From Paracoccus methylarcula (GTDB lineage Bacteria > Pseudomonadota > Alphaproteobacteria > Rhodobacterales > Rhodobacteraceae): DNA of 64,000 bases. The stretch spans positions 1 through 64,000 of the forward strand of contig NZ_PXNQ02000009.1 of NCBI RefSeq assembly GCF_003007735.2. Reading direction: 5' to 3'. The notes beneath the pieces are model-generated. The model saw only the letters and a list, made by a program, of their open reading frames with translations, did not search any database and had not been told where the DNA came from. A program made the translations under genes and the position numbers. Positions 1 through 8,117 of the stretch are shown piece by piece (positions within the stretch are counted from its first letter, which is position 1; each line of letters starts with the position of its first letter).

Positions 1-2160
1 GGCATTGCCGTGGAGGATGTCGTGCCCATCGTCGCCGGTGATCCAATCATTGCCGAGCTTGCCGAAAACGGCATCATCTCCGGTTCCCGCCCTGATGGTG
101 TCATGGTCATCGCCACCGACGATCCGGTCATCTCCGTGCATGCCGAATAGCCGGTTCAGCCCCTCGATTCCGAGCAGCGTGTCATTACCGTCTCCGCCAA
201 GCAGCCGATCATCCCCCGGACCAGCGATCAGCCGATCATCGTGGAGACCACCGGAGAGCAGGTCATTCCCGGCGCCTCCGTCCAGATGGTCCCTGCCGTT
301 CTCGCCCATCAGGCTGTCATGTCCGGCATTGCCATGAAGCGTGTCGTTGTCGGGGCCGCCGAAGCCGCTGTCATTTCCCAAACCAGCCACGAGCAGGTCG
401 AGGCCGGGACCGCCCAGCAAGAGATCATCGCCGTCATCACCGGCCAATCGGTCGTGACCGTCATTCCCATGCAGGGAGTCATTCCCACTGCCCCCTGCAA
501 GCGTATCGTCGCTTTCACGGGCCACGAGCATGTCCGGACCCCCCATGCCGGTCAGCCTGTCCGCGCCGCTTGTGCCGAAAACATGCTGCCCGAGGGTTGT
601 CGAAACAGGGGGAGGCAAGGGGGGCTTGGTGATGTCGATCTCGGGTAGATTGTAATGGGTGATGGGGAACAGGTCGTTCGAGAAATCGGCCTCGGTCAGT
701 TGCCGTCCGTCGCTGGTGATGATGTCGATGGTGACATCCTGGAACCGCAGCTTGATCCCGCCGGTCCTGGGTTGGAAATCTATCTGGTGGAGGCTGCGGA
801 TCATGCCGAGCTGGCTCAGATCCAGATGATCCACACCGGGTTCGAAACCTTTGATCAAGTTTCTGCCGCTAGTGTTGGCTGGAACGAAGATATCCGCACC
901 GGATCCGCCGAACATCTTCACGTTGGAGCTCGTCGCAATGAGTATGTCATCACCTTCCCCCCCAAGCATCGTCGTGGTGCCCGGTTGGCCAAGTATCATG
1001 TCGTTTTCCGCGGTTCCGACCGCTCGACCCGTCGTCGTGGAACCGGTCCAGCCGATCTTGCCGGGATCGAAGACGAGTTGCGTGATGCCTGTTTCGGTGG
1101 CCGAACTGATGAAAAGCACGATCTTGCCATCGATGACCTTTGCCTCGATGTCGCTGATATCCGCCAGGGTCATGTCATCCCTGTCCGCGAGGGTTCGCAG
1201 ATGCAGGAGCCGCCCGTCGGGCTGCAGGGTGAAGACGCTGAAGCCATCATCCACCCCGCCGGCGAAGACGAAGGTGCGGCCATCGATGGTCGCGGTCTCA
1301 AGCGAGGTAACTGCTTGAAACGCCGTATATCCCTCGTCAAGCACATGGTCGGTGGGTTTCAGCTTGCCATCGGCGAGAAGCTGGAACACCGTCAGGGACG
1401 AAGATCCCGCCGCGGCGACAATGACATAACTGCGGTCCTCGACATGAACCGCCTTGATATCGGTGGGCACCGCGTAACCTGTTCCCATCGCGGCGACATG
1501 CAATGCCTTATGGGCGATCTCCCCGGAATTGCTGATTCGATAGGTGGAGATGAAATCGCCCAACGCGGAAATCGCGACCAGGAAACGCCCCTCTCCGGCA
1601 TGCGTCTCGATGATCTTGTCCAGTGAACTGCCTGTCGGGGCATCGATTGACAGATGCGAGTGGCTCGCCGGTTGGGCAGGCCGGCCCCGGGCATCCATTT
1701 CATGTATCGCGATGTCGAGTTCGTCCCGATGAGCGAGGTAGAGAAAGCTCCCCGCCGGGCTGTCATATTGCCCCAGGGAGGAAATCGGGGCATCGATTCC
1801 GGTTCCCGCGAGGATGGGCGTGAATTCCCCAAGCTTGCCGGTTTCCGTCACGCGGATGCCCAGATGCTCCGCACCTCCCAGATGGCTGTGGTGGATGAAT
1901 GTGCCGCCATTCATGTTCAGCAGGCTGATATCGGGTTCCTGCTGATAGGTGAATTCCGGAAGGAAAGGGCGGGTGTCAGCCGGTCGCAGCAGTTCGCCGG
2001 AGGCCGGGATCGTATAGGAACTGAGGCCGCCGCCCCTGAATTCCGTGGTGGCGAATAGCAGCGTTCGGCCACCAATCGACAGGATTTCGAGGTCCGATAT
2101 GCCGGACAGCCATTTCGTGCGTGTAACACCGTAGGTGCCCACATGTTGATAGGTCAGCAT
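1..2160 (-). CDS. Secreted RTX (hemolysin-type calcium-binding) protein with beta-propeller-like N-terminus, partial
   Basis: The frame is open from an ATG at 2160 to the left edge (720 codons), so the C-terminus lies outside the window. Residues ~1-350 contain repeated blocks of the kind FQLLADGKLKP and FTLQPDGRLLH, resembling lactonase-type beta-propeller blades. A first RTX-like patch (LGGEGDDIL, FGGSGADIF) lies near residues 370-410. From ~525 onward there are dense GGxGxDxL nonapeptides (GGSGNDSL, GDDGDDLL, GGAGNDLL), which bind calcium in proteins exported by type I secretion. No N-terminal signal peptide is visible, as expected for that route. An in-frame stop lies just upstream of the ATG, fixing the earliest start. 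The substrate or role of the propeller is unknown. Confidence 0.85.
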   Translation of the reverse strand, partial: MLTYQHVGTYGVTRTKWLSGISDLEILSIGGRTLLFATTEFRGGGLSSYTIPASGELLRPADTRPFLPEFTYQQEPDISLLNMNGGTFIHHSHLGGAEHLGIRVTETGKLGEFTPILAGTGIDAPISSLGQYDSPAGSFLYLAHRDELDIAIHEMDARGRPAQPASHSHLSIDAPTGSSLDKIIETHAGEGRFLVAISALGDFISTYRISNSGEIAHKALHVAAMGTGYAVPTDIKAVHVEDRSYVIVAAAGSSSLTVFQLLADGKLKPTDHVLDEGYTAFQAVTSLETATIDGRTFVFAGGVDDGFSVFTLQPDGRLLHLRTLADRDDMTLADISDIEAKVIDGKIVLFISSATETGITQLVFDPGKIGWTGSTTTGRAVGTAENDMILGQPGTTTMLGGEGDDILIATSSNVKMFGGSGADIFVPANTSGRNLIKGFEPGVDHLDLSQLGMIRSLHQIDFQPRTGGIKLRFQDVTIDIITSDGRQLTEADFSNDLFPITHYNLPEIDITKPPLPPPVSTTLGQHVFGTSGADRLTGMGGPDMLVARESDDTLAGGSGNDSLHGNDGHDRLAGDDGDDLLLGGPGLDLLVAGLGNDSGFGGPDNDTLHGNAGHDSLMGENGRDHLDGGAGNDLLSGGLHDDRLIAGPGDDRLLGGDGNDTLLGIEGLNRLFGMHGDDRIVGGDDHDTIRAGTGDDAVFGKLGNDWITGDDGHDILHGNA

Positions 2161-2281
2161 GATCGGTCAGTCCGTTATGGCGGGCCGACGTCATCGAATT
2201 GGCGCCGGTCAGGTTATCAAACCATGAACCGTGCCGTGAATGCACCAAATTTGAATGGTGTATTTTAATAAAAACAGATGG

Positions 2282-3058
2282 TTACGGCGTCGAATCCGGG
2301 TCGGTGGATTGCGGCTTCTCACCACGGAGGGCCAGCGGACCATAGAGGATCAGCCCCGGTTGGGTGACCTCGGCATTACGCATCATCACGGCCAGTTCAC
2401 CGATCGTTGTATGGACAAGCCGTTGATGCGGATGGCCGACCGCCTCGGCGAACAATGCGGGTGTCGAAGGAGGCAGGCCATGGGCGTGCAATCCATCGGC
2501 CAGTTTCGGAAAGCTGCGCTGGCCCATGAACACGACGGTCGTCGCGCCGGGATCGGCGATGGCGGCCCAGTTGATGTCCTCGGGCAGATTGCCCGTGACA
2601 TCGGCGCCGGTCACGAATTGCAGACGGCGCGCGGTCAGGCGGCGGGTCAGCGGTAGACCGGCGGCGGCGGCGGCGGCGCTGGCCGAGGTGACGCCGGGGA
2701 CGATCTCGAAGGGGATCCCGGCCCCGGTCAGGGCGATCAGCTCTTCCTCCAGCCGGCCGAAGATGCCCGCATCGCCGGATTTCAGCCGCACCACCCTGCG
2801 GCCTTGCCGGGCATGCCCGATCAATAGCGCGTTCACATGTTCCTGCCGCGCGGACGGACGCCCCGCGCGTTTGCCGACGGCGATCAACTCGGTCTGCGGT
2901 CCCGCCTGGTCGAGCACCGGGCCCGAGGCCAGGTCGTCGAACAGGATCACATCGGCCTCGGCCATTCGTCGTGCGGCCTTCAGCGTCAGCAATTCGGGGT
3001 CGCCAGGCCCCGCCGAGACGAGAGATACGAAACCAGTCGATTGGGCAAGGGCGGTCAC
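2282..3058 (-). CDS. cobA: Uroporphyrinogen-III C-methyltransferase (SUMT)
   Basis: The enzyme transfers two methyl groups from S-adenosylmethionine to uroporphyrinogen III, giving precorrin-2 for cobalamin or siroheme. The 258-aa protein has the family signatures in order: VSAGPGDPELLTLKA near the N-terminus, VGKRAGRPS, VRLKSGDAGIFGR and VPGVTSASAAAA. The length is that of stand-alone CobA rather than the CysG fusion. The start is GTG, with GGAAGG eight bases upstream. It is divergent from the exbB operon and has no cobalamin neighbours here, so whether it serves siroheme or B12 cannot be told. Confidence 0.93.
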   Translation of the reverse strand: MTALAQSTGFVSLVSAGPGDPELLTLKAARRMAEADVILFDDLASGPVLDQAGPQTELIAVGKRAGRPSARQEHVNALLIGHARQGRRVVRLKSGDAGIFGRLEEELIALTGAGIPFEIVPGVTSASAAAAAAGLPLTRRLTARRLQFVTGADVTGNLPEDINWAAIADPGATTVVFMGQRSFPKLADGLHAHGLPPSTPALFAEAVGHPHQRLVHTTIGELAVMMRNAEVTQPGLILYGPLALRGEKPQSTDPDSTP

Positions 3059-3421
3059 GGGTGGCGGCCTTCCGGTCTGTGATGAGGGTTACCAGCTATA
3101 TCATCGGGACATGTGGTGACAACGTATTTGATCGCCCGCCGCAGGGCGGGACCTCCCGCCTCTATACTTGACATGTTTAGTCGGAAACATTAGCGCAGTC
3201 CCGTCGTTAACCTTTCCATTACCGATCCGGCCGGAGCAGATACGTGAAGCCCATTCCGAGAAGCGCTTGTCCCGCCCCGGCAGGACCGGTCACCGATACC
3301 GGAGCCTCCATGCGTGCCTCGCCGATGGGGCCGGTCACCGGCAACCCAACAACCACACAAGACCAAACGCGTCCGGCTGCCGCTTCGATGGCGCCACGTT
3401 CCCTTGGCTACGGAGCCCGCC
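3059..3421. promoter_or_regulatory. cobA/exbB divergent intergenic region with candidate iron-type operator
   Basis: This 363-bp gap holds a small GC hairpin (about 3133-3149). A TTGACA hexamer lies at 3168-3173, overlapping by one base an 18-bp palindrome at 3173-3190 (ATGTTT, six bases, AAACAT) that contains TTTAGTCGG. The same TTTAGTCGG core recurs before the DUF2218 gene at 6694. If TTGACA is the -35 element, the exbB leader would be about 220 nt. The exbB start is preceded by GGAG. I looked for a cobalamin riboswitch and did not recognise one. Regulation by iron is inferred from the TonB context. Confidence 0.45.
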
Positions 3422-4105
3422 ATGTCTGAACTCTCCTCGACACTTTCGACCCTGCCGCTGGTGGAAATGATCCGCGATGGCGGCTGGACGATGTGGCTGA
3501 TCGCGTCCCTGTCCGTCGCCACGCTTGCCGTGGTGCTTTGGAAACTGTTCTCGCTGTCACGCCTGGGGGTCTGGGGCGGCAGCCATTCGCGCCGCGCCAT
3601 CGCGCTCTGGGCCGAGGGCCGCCGCCGGGAGGCGATGGCAGAGGTGCGGGGGCGTCCCTCCGCCCGTGCCCGCGTCGCGCAGGCGGCGATCGGCACCTCG
3701 CTCGATCCGGCCATCGACGACAAGACTGCGCGCGAGGAAACCGCCCGCATCGCGCGCCAGACCCTCTACCGCGCCCGCGAAGGGCTGCGCGCGCTGGAAC
3801 TGATCGCGACCATCGCGCCCTTGCTGGGCCTGCTGGGCACCGTTCTGGGCATGATCACCGCCTTCCAGGTCCTGCAGGAATCGGGCAACCGCGCCGACCC
3901 TTCCGCCCTGGCGGGCGGCATCTGGGAGGCCCTGCTGACCACGGCGGCGGGCATGGCGGTGGCGATTCCGGCAGGTGTGGCGCTCAGCTGGTTCGAATCG
4001 ATCGCCGACCAGTTGCAGGCCGATCTGGAAGACCTGGCGACGCGCATCTTCGTCAAGGCTGACGCGCCGCAGCAGCCCGCCCTGCGGCTTGAGGCGGCGG
4101 AATGA
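3422..4105 (+). CDS. exbB: ExbB/TolQ/MotA-family proton channel protein
   Basis: Inner-membrane proton-channel component that powers TonB. The 227-aa protein has one TM helix near residues 20-42 and the characteristic paired C-terminal helices: APLLGLLGTVLGMITAF, then LLTTAAGMAVAIPAGVAL, typical of the MotA/TolQ/ExbB fold. The longer open frame from 3314 begins with non-homologous arginine-rich sequence; the ATG at 3422 has GGAG upstream and gives the usual length. Its stop overlaps the next start (ATGA). The following exbD and tonB genes identify this as an Exb rather than Tol system. No TonB-dependent receptor gene is adjacent. Confidence 0.88.
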   Translation: MSELSSTLSTLPLVEMIRDGGWTMWLIASLSVATLAVVLWKLFSLSRLGVWGGSHSRRAIALWAEGRRREAMAEVRGRPSARARVAQAAIGTSLDPAIDDKTAREETARIARQTLYRAREGLRALELIATIAPLLGLLGTVLGMITAFQVLQESGNRADPSALAGGIWEALLTTAAGMAVAIPAGVALSWFESIADQLQADLEDLATRIFVKADAPQQPALRLEAAE

Positions 4106-4497
4106 GCGAGGACAGTTTCGATCTGGGGCCGCGCCGGCATCCTCGAAAGATGTCGCTGACGCCGATGATCGACGTGGTCTTCCTGCTGCTGATCTTCTTC
4201 ATGCTGTCCTCGCGTTTCGGCATGGATGCGGTCCTGCCTGTCGCGGGCGGGTCCGAAGGATCGGGCAGCGAGTGGCAGGGCGCGCCACGCCTTGTCGATA
4301 TCGCGCCTGATGGCATTTTGCTGAACGGTGTCGAAACGCCCGAAGGCGATCTTGCCCGCGCGCTGGCGGCCCTGATGCCCGAAGAAGGGGCGGCGGTCAT
4401 CCTGCGCCCGCGCGACGGGGCCGATCTTCAGCGCCTGGTCGGCGTTATGGACCATCTGCGCGCGGAAGGTTTCAACAACATGATCCTGGTCGAGTGA
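4102..4497 (+). CDS. exbD: ExbD-family biopolymer transport protein (first copy)
   Basis: A 131-aa protein with the ExbD/TolR layout: short cytoplasmic N-terminus, a single TM helix MIDVVFLLLIFFML starting near residue 22, and a periplasmic domain. The aspartate in MIDVVFLLL is the conserved residue thought to be protonated in the channel. It overlaps exbB by four bases, so translation is probably coupled. A second exbD follows three bases downstream. Both may join the channel as a heteromer; this is inference from the tandem arrangement. Confidence 0.88.
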   Translation: MSEDSFDLGPRRHPRKMSLTPMIDVVFLLLIFFMLSSRFGMDAVLPVAGGSEGSGSEWQGAPRLVDIAPDGILLNGVETPEGDLARALAALMPEEGAAVILRPRDGADLQRLVGVMDHLRAEGFNNMILVE

Positions 4498-4500
4498 GCC

Positions 4501-4899
4501 ATGCGTATCGACATGCCCCCCCGCCGCCCGCGAGGCGAATCGATCATCCCGATGATCAACGTGGTCTTCCTGCTGCTGATCTTCTTCCTGCTGACCGCGC
4601 AGATAACCCAGTCCCCGCCATTTGAGCTAGAACCCCCGGAAAGCGAGGCGGAGATCTCGTCGCGGCATGGCGAGGAGCAACGAGACCGCAACGTGCTCTA
4701 TGTTTCGACCGCCGGTGAGCTCGCCTATAACGAGACCCGCGGCGATGACATCTGGGCCGAGATCGGCGCGAGGAAAGGGGGGGCGCCGCTGGAGATCCGC
4801 GCCGACAAGGGGGTGAATGCCACGCAGGTCGCGGCATTGCTGAAACGGCTGCGCGAGATCAGCGACGCCGGTGCCCAACTCGTCGTCAGCGGAGGTTGA
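4501..4899 (+). CDS. exbD: ExbD-family biopolymer transport protein (second copy)
   Basis: A 132-aa ExbD paralogue with the TM segment MINVVFLLLIFFLL. The channel aspartate seen in the first copy (MIDVVF) is replaced by asparagine (MINVVF). The rest of the architecture is conserved: a periplasmic domain with an AGELAYNETRGDD stretch and an LVVSGG end. Replacement of the only membrane acidic residue suggests this copy may be structural rather than proton-conducting. Its stop is immediately followed by the tonB start, so it lies in the same operon. Confidence 0.86.
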   Translation: MRIDMPPRRPRGESIIPMINVVFLLLIFFLLTAQITQSPPFELEPPESEAEISSRHGEEQRDRNVLYVSTAGELAYNETRGDDIWAEIGARKGGAPLEIRADKGVNATQVAALLKRLREISDAGAQLVVSGG

Positions 4900-4900
4900 G

Positions 4901-5842
4901 ATGGCATCCGCGCAGAAATGGGAAATAGCCGGTTTCGTGACCATCGCCGTTGCGCTGCATGTGTCGGCGGCTGCGGTGCTGTTGCCCGAGCGGATCGCGA
5001 TGGGGGCGGCGCTACCGGCGCCACCTGCGCCGGTTTCGGCGGGTTCCGGCGACATGTCGGAGCTGATCGAGCAATGGGAGAACCCGCCCGAGACCGCATC
5101 CGAGCCGGAAATGACCGAGCCCGAGGAGATCGCCGCGCCGGAGATCGAGCAGCCCACGCCCGACGCGGCACCCGACAGGGCGCCGGAGGTTCCGCAGGCC
5201 CCCGCCGCGCCGGAACTTAGCGCCGCCAGGCCGAACCTGCCCGAAACGCCCGAGCCTCAGCCCGAACTGGTAAAGCCGGAACTTCCCGAATTGCAGAGTT
5301 TCGAACCGCCCGAGATCAAGTCCGAACTGGCGCTCGATAGTTCGACGCGCCCCGACCGCAAGCCCGCGCGGACCAAGCCTGAACCGAAACGCGAGGTTCA
5401 GCGGCAGGCAGAGCCGAAACGCGAACCCGCACCACAGCAACAGGCAGCCAAGCCCCAGCCCCAACGTCAGCCTGCGACGCAAGGGGGAGGTGCCGGAGGC
5501 AATTCCTCGGTACGTGCCGCAGGCGGCGGCAGTGCCGGGATGAGTGCGCAGCAGCGGGCAAGCTTGTTGTCGCAATGGGCGCAGCAGATCAAGGCCTGTT
5601 TCGCAAGAAAGGCCGGCACGGTTAAGCCAACCGGACGCGGAGGGCAGGTTACCCTTCACGTCACCATAGGCAGCAATGGGGTTGTTCAAGGTCTGGGATT
5701 GGCGGGGTCAAGCGGAGATTCCGCCGTGGATCAGGCTGCGGTCAGGGTTGCACAGCGTATCAGGCGTTGTCCCGCCGCTCCTGCGGGGCTGAACCTGTCG
5801 AGCCAGACCTTCAAACAGCCCTATACTGTGCCGCGACGATAA
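4901..5842 (+). CDS. tonB: TonB-family energy transducer
   Basis: A 313-aa protein with an N-terminal TM helix (IAGFVTIAVALHVSAAAVLL). A long Pro/Glu/Lys-rich periplasmic spacer of about 180 residues follows (EPKREVQRQAEPKREP). The C-terminal domain (residues ~225-313) has the TonB pattern KACFARKAG, GGQVTLHVTIGSNG and AVRVAQRIRRCP. Two cysteines in this domain may form a disulfide. The start at 4901 is preceded by GGAGGTTGAG; an earlier in-frame ATG at 4871 would sit inside exbD. It should couple proton flow through ExbB/ExbD to outer-membrane receptors for siderophores, heme or cobalamin. Confidence 0.88.
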   Translation: MASAQKWEIAGFVTIAVALHVSAAAVLLPERIAMGAALPAPPAPVSAGSGDMSELIEQWENPPETASEPEMTEPEEIAAPEIEQPTPDAAPDRAPEVPQAPAAPELSAARPNLPETPEPQPELVKPELPELQSFEPPEIKSELALDSSTRPDRKPARTKPEPKREVQRQAEPKREPAPQQQAAKPQPQRQPATQGGGAGGNSSVRAAGGGSAGMSAQQRASLLSQWAQQIKACFARKAGTVKPTGRGGQVTLHVTIGSNGVVQGLGLAGSSGDSAVDQAAVRVAQRIRRCPAAPAGLNLSSQTFKQPYTVPRR

Positions 5843-5864
5843 CTCGGCACCTCAAGCCGCTCTG

Positions 5865-6314
5865 TCAGGCCCGGTCCGCCGTGTCCAGCCAGATCGTCAC
5901 CGGCCCGTCATTCAGTAGCCGCAGCTTCATGTCCGCGCCGAAGCTGCCCGTTTCGACGGGGATACCCATCCCGCGCAGGCACTCGGCGAAATGCAGGTAG
6001 AGCCGCTCTCCGTCCGCGGGTGATGCTGCCGAGGAAAAACCGGGGCGGTTTCCGCTACTTGTATCTGCCGCCAGCGTAAACTGGCTGACCACCAGCGCCC
6101 CGCCCGAGACATCCGCAAGCGAGCGGTTCATCCGGCCCTGGTCGTCCCGGAATATGCGCAGCTTGGCCGTGCGGGCGGCAAGTTTCTCGGCGGCGATCTC
6201 GTCATCGCCCCGCATCGCGCAGACCAGCACCACAAGGCCCGGCCCGACCTGGCCGATGACCTGCCCCTCGACCTCGACCGAGGCTTCGCCGACCCGCTGA
6301 ACCAGTGCCCTCAT
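5865..6314 (-). CDS. dtd: D-aminoacyl-tRNA deacylase
   Basis: Removes D-amino acids (and glycine from tRNA-Ala) mis-attached to tRNA; cytoplasmic homodimer. The 149-aa protein begins [17 protein letters not shown] and carries both diagnostic motifs: [18 protein letters not shown] around residues 78-95 and [11 protein letters not shown] near the end. The longer open frame from 6464 is non-homologous upstream. The ATG at 6314 overlaps the stop of the small membrane-protein gene, so the two are probably cotranscribed. It converges on tonB with a 22-bp gap. Confidence 0.95.
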   Translation of the reverse strand: MRALVQRVGEASVEVEGQVIGQVGPGLVVLVCAMRGDDEIAAEKLAARTAKLRIFRDDQGRMNRSLADVSGGALVVSQFTLAADTSSGNRPGFSSAASPADGERLYLHFAECLRGMGIPVETGSFGADMKLRLLNDGPVTIWLDTADRA

Positions 6315-6535
6315 CCCAGCATGATCCCCAGCACTACCGTCATCAGCCCAAGCGCCGAGATCACCAGCGCGCCCATGTTGACGGCCAGGATGCCCTGCAT
6401 CCGCGCGCGAAAGGCGTTTTCGTCCAGCCTGGCCCGGCGAATGCGGATGACGGTGACAATGCACCAGAGCAATGCGGCAAGCCCCAACAGCGTCAGCGCG
6501 GCTCCGCCCCAGACCAGCATGTCGAAAATCTCCAT
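6311..6535 (-). CDS. Small two-helix membrane protein
   Basis: A 74-aa protein with two predicted TM helices ([23 protein letters not shown] and [17 protein letters not shown]) separated by a basic loop ([15 protein letters not shown]), predicting both ends on the same side of the membrane. GGGGGCG precedes the ATG. It overlaps dtd by four bases. I recognise no functional family. Its strict coupling to dtd suggests conservation in the group, but no role can be read from the sequence. Confidence 0.75.
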   Translation of the reverse strand: MEIFDMLVWGGAALTLLGLAALLWCIVTVIRIRRARLDENAFRARMQGILAVNMGALVISALGLMTVVLGIMLG

Positions 6536-6693
6536 CTCGCGCCCCCTTCAGGTCATCTCCGGAACTCGCCGCCGGGCCTAGCCTCGATCAGGGCGCGAGG
6601 CAAGACGCGGCCATTGCATTGGCCATGCAGCGGCTGCGGGAGGTTCCGATGCCGTTCGACGTGGTTTACAATAGGCGAAAAATATCCATGTAA

Positions 6694-6711
6694 TTTAGTC
6701 GGGAATTGACC
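6694..6711 (+). promoter_or_regulatory. TTTAGTCGG element before the DUF2218 gene
   Basis: TTTAGTCGGGAA at 6694-6705 abuts a TTGACC hexamer at 6706-6711 that could serve as -35, with TAGTTC about 17 bases further on. The core matches the element before exbB (TTTAGTCGGAA at 3177-3187), and both are preceded by CATGT. Shared occurrence before a TonB-system operon and a gene of a family linked to iron uptake suggests an iron-responsive operator of the kind proposed for Rhodobacterales. The regulator (IscR, Irr or other) is not determined. Confidence 0.4.
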
Positions 6712-6768
6712 TCGAATGGCCGAACGCTTAGTTCGGGCTCGACACGGGACCATGCAAAGAGGATAGCC

Positions 6769-7059
6769 ATGCGTCAGACTGCAGAATTTCCGACGGCCCG
6801 AGGCCCGCAATTGCTGGCCACCATGTCCAAGCATTTCGCCCACAAGATCGGCGTGGATGTGCAGGATGACCGCTCGCGCTTCCATTTCGAGATGGGCGAG
6901 GCAGAGATCGAGACGACTGCCGAGGGATTGCGCCTGACCGCGGACGCCCCGGAAGAGGGCGGCATGGACCTGCTTCGCAGCGTGCTGGAAAGCCATCTCC
7001 TGCGCTTTGCCCATCGTGAGGATCCGCAACCGCTCAACTGGAGCAGCCCCGCCGGTTGA
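6769..7059 (+). CDS. DUF2218 domain protein
   Basis: A 96-aa protein matching the small DUF2218 family by the pattern LLATMSKHFAHKI, FHFEMGEAEIETTAEGLRLTADA and LRSVLESHLLRFAHRE. Members are often found beside siderophore or iron-uptake genes; biochemical function is not established. The ATG at 6769 follows AGAGGATAGCC; the earlier in-frame ATG (6706) would place the candidate promoter inside the gene. It lies alone between the dtd pair and dgoK. Confidence 0.8.
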   Translation: MRQTAEFPTARGPQLLATMSKHFAHKIGVDVQDDRSRFHFEMGEAEIETTAEGLRLTADAPEEGGMDLLRSVLESHLLRFAHREDPQPLNWSSPAG

Positions 7060-7110
7060 CGGTCGGGGGATGGTGTCGCAAACAGGCGGTTCCCGCGCAA
7101 GGAGAGCCAA

Positions 7111-7941
7111 ATGAGCGCCGCGAACTGGATTGCCGCCGAATATGACGGCGCATGCCTGCGTATCTGGTCCATGCAGGGGGCCGAGATTCGCGCGCGGCAG
7201 GAATTTCCTTGCCGCTCGCGATCCGCGGTGATCGAAGCGCTGCGGGATCGGCCCGATCTGCCAGTTCTGCTGGCCGATCTGACCGGCGAATTTCCCGCCG
7301 GGGGAAGCGTCGCTCCCGCCCCGACAAATCTTCAACTGACGCGCGATACCGGCAGTGCCCTCCGGATCTGGGTGGCTCAAGGAGTCACCCAGGCAACCCC
7401 CGATGCCGCGCTGCATGGTCAGACGGCGGCGATCGCCGGGCTTCTCGCGGCAGAGCCGCAATTCGACGGGGTGATCTGTCTTCCCGGTCGCCAAGGCCAT
7501 TGGGTGCGGATTTCGGCGGGCGAGATTTGCCATTTCCAGGGCTATCTGACGGGCGAATTGCTCGCTCAGCTTTCCGGCGGCCCGGATTTGACCGACGCAA
7601 CCACAGATCCCGATGCGTTCATTGCGGCGCTGGAGGATGCGCTCAGCCGTCCGCATCGCGCCTATGGGCGGCTGCTTGCCCTGCGCGGCGCGACAGGGGC
7701 AGGGGCATCGCAGCTTGCCGGTCTGTTGATCGGTTGCGAATTGGCAGACGCAAAACCCTATTGGCTTGGTGAGATGGTCGCCGTGACCGGTCACGCGCCG
7801 CTGGCCGATCTCTACGCCGCCGCGCTTGAGCGGCAGGGTGTTTCGGTTCAGCGTCCGGAACCAGATGCGGCCTTGCTGGCCGGGCTGCATGCGGCATGGA
7901 AATCCCTGCCGAAGAGCGTTCCCGAGGGGCGGCTGCACTGA
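7111..7941 (+). CDS. dgoK: 2-dehydro-3-deoxygalactonokinase family protein
   Basis: A 276-aa member of the DgoK sugar-acid kinase family, which phosphorylates 2-keto-3-deoxy-galactonate in the De Ley-Doudoroff pathway. Family features seen are N-terminal WIAAEYDGACLRIW, a central FDGVICLPGRQGHWVRI, then FQGYLTGELLAQL and a C-terminal helical domain. AAGGAG precedes the ATG. Length is slightly below the usual ~290-300. No galactonate dehydratase or KDPGal aldolase is adjacent, so the substrate could also be 2-keto-3-deoxygluconate; this is a family-level call. Confidence 0.82.
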   Translation: MSAANWIAAEYDGACLRIWSMQGAEIRARQEFPCRSRSAVIEALRDRPDLPVLLADLTGEFPAGGSVAPAPTNLQLTRDTGSALRIWVAQGVTQATPDAALHGQTAAIAGLLAAEPQFDGVICLPGRQGHWVRISAGEICHFQGYLTGELLAQLSGGPDLTDATTDPDAFIAALEDALSRPHRAYGRLLALRGATGAGASQLAGLLIGCELADAKPYWLGEMVAVTGHAPLADLYAAALERQGVSVQRPEPDAALLAGLHAAWKSLPKSVPEGRLH

Positions 7942-8039
7942 TCGGGGGATACAGGACTGATATCCCACCCTTTCCATCGGCAAATATGATTGCACACGCG
8001 ATTATCAGTTGCCGCTTGGGGGGAATTGGGAGCATTCTG

Positions 8040-8057
8040 TGAATGCGCTTTCATTCA
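8040..8057. promoter_or_regulatory. Palindromic candidate operator before the RND genes
   Basis: TGAATG-CGCTTT-CATTCA is a perfect 6-6-6 palindrome 60 bases upstream of the RND adaptor start. Sites of this TGAATG…CATTCA form are typical of TetR-family repressors of efflux pumps. No TetR gene is adjacent, so the regulator would be encoded elsewhere. No clear -35/-10 pair could be assigned. Confidence 0.35.
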
Positions 8058-8117
8058 TGACTAACGGAGCGCGGCTGACCGACGGCGTTCCCGCACCTGC
8101 GCCATCAGGAGATGAAG

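Noticed and set aside
655-1626. Plus-strand frames across the first 2 kb
   Set aside because: The minus-strand frame shows clear RTX repeats and an unbroken reading frame; the plus frames are shadows.
3200-3421. Cobalamin riboswitch in the long exbB leader
   Set aside because: Next to cobA and tonB it seemed plausible, but I could not find the conserved B12-box or the flanking helices.
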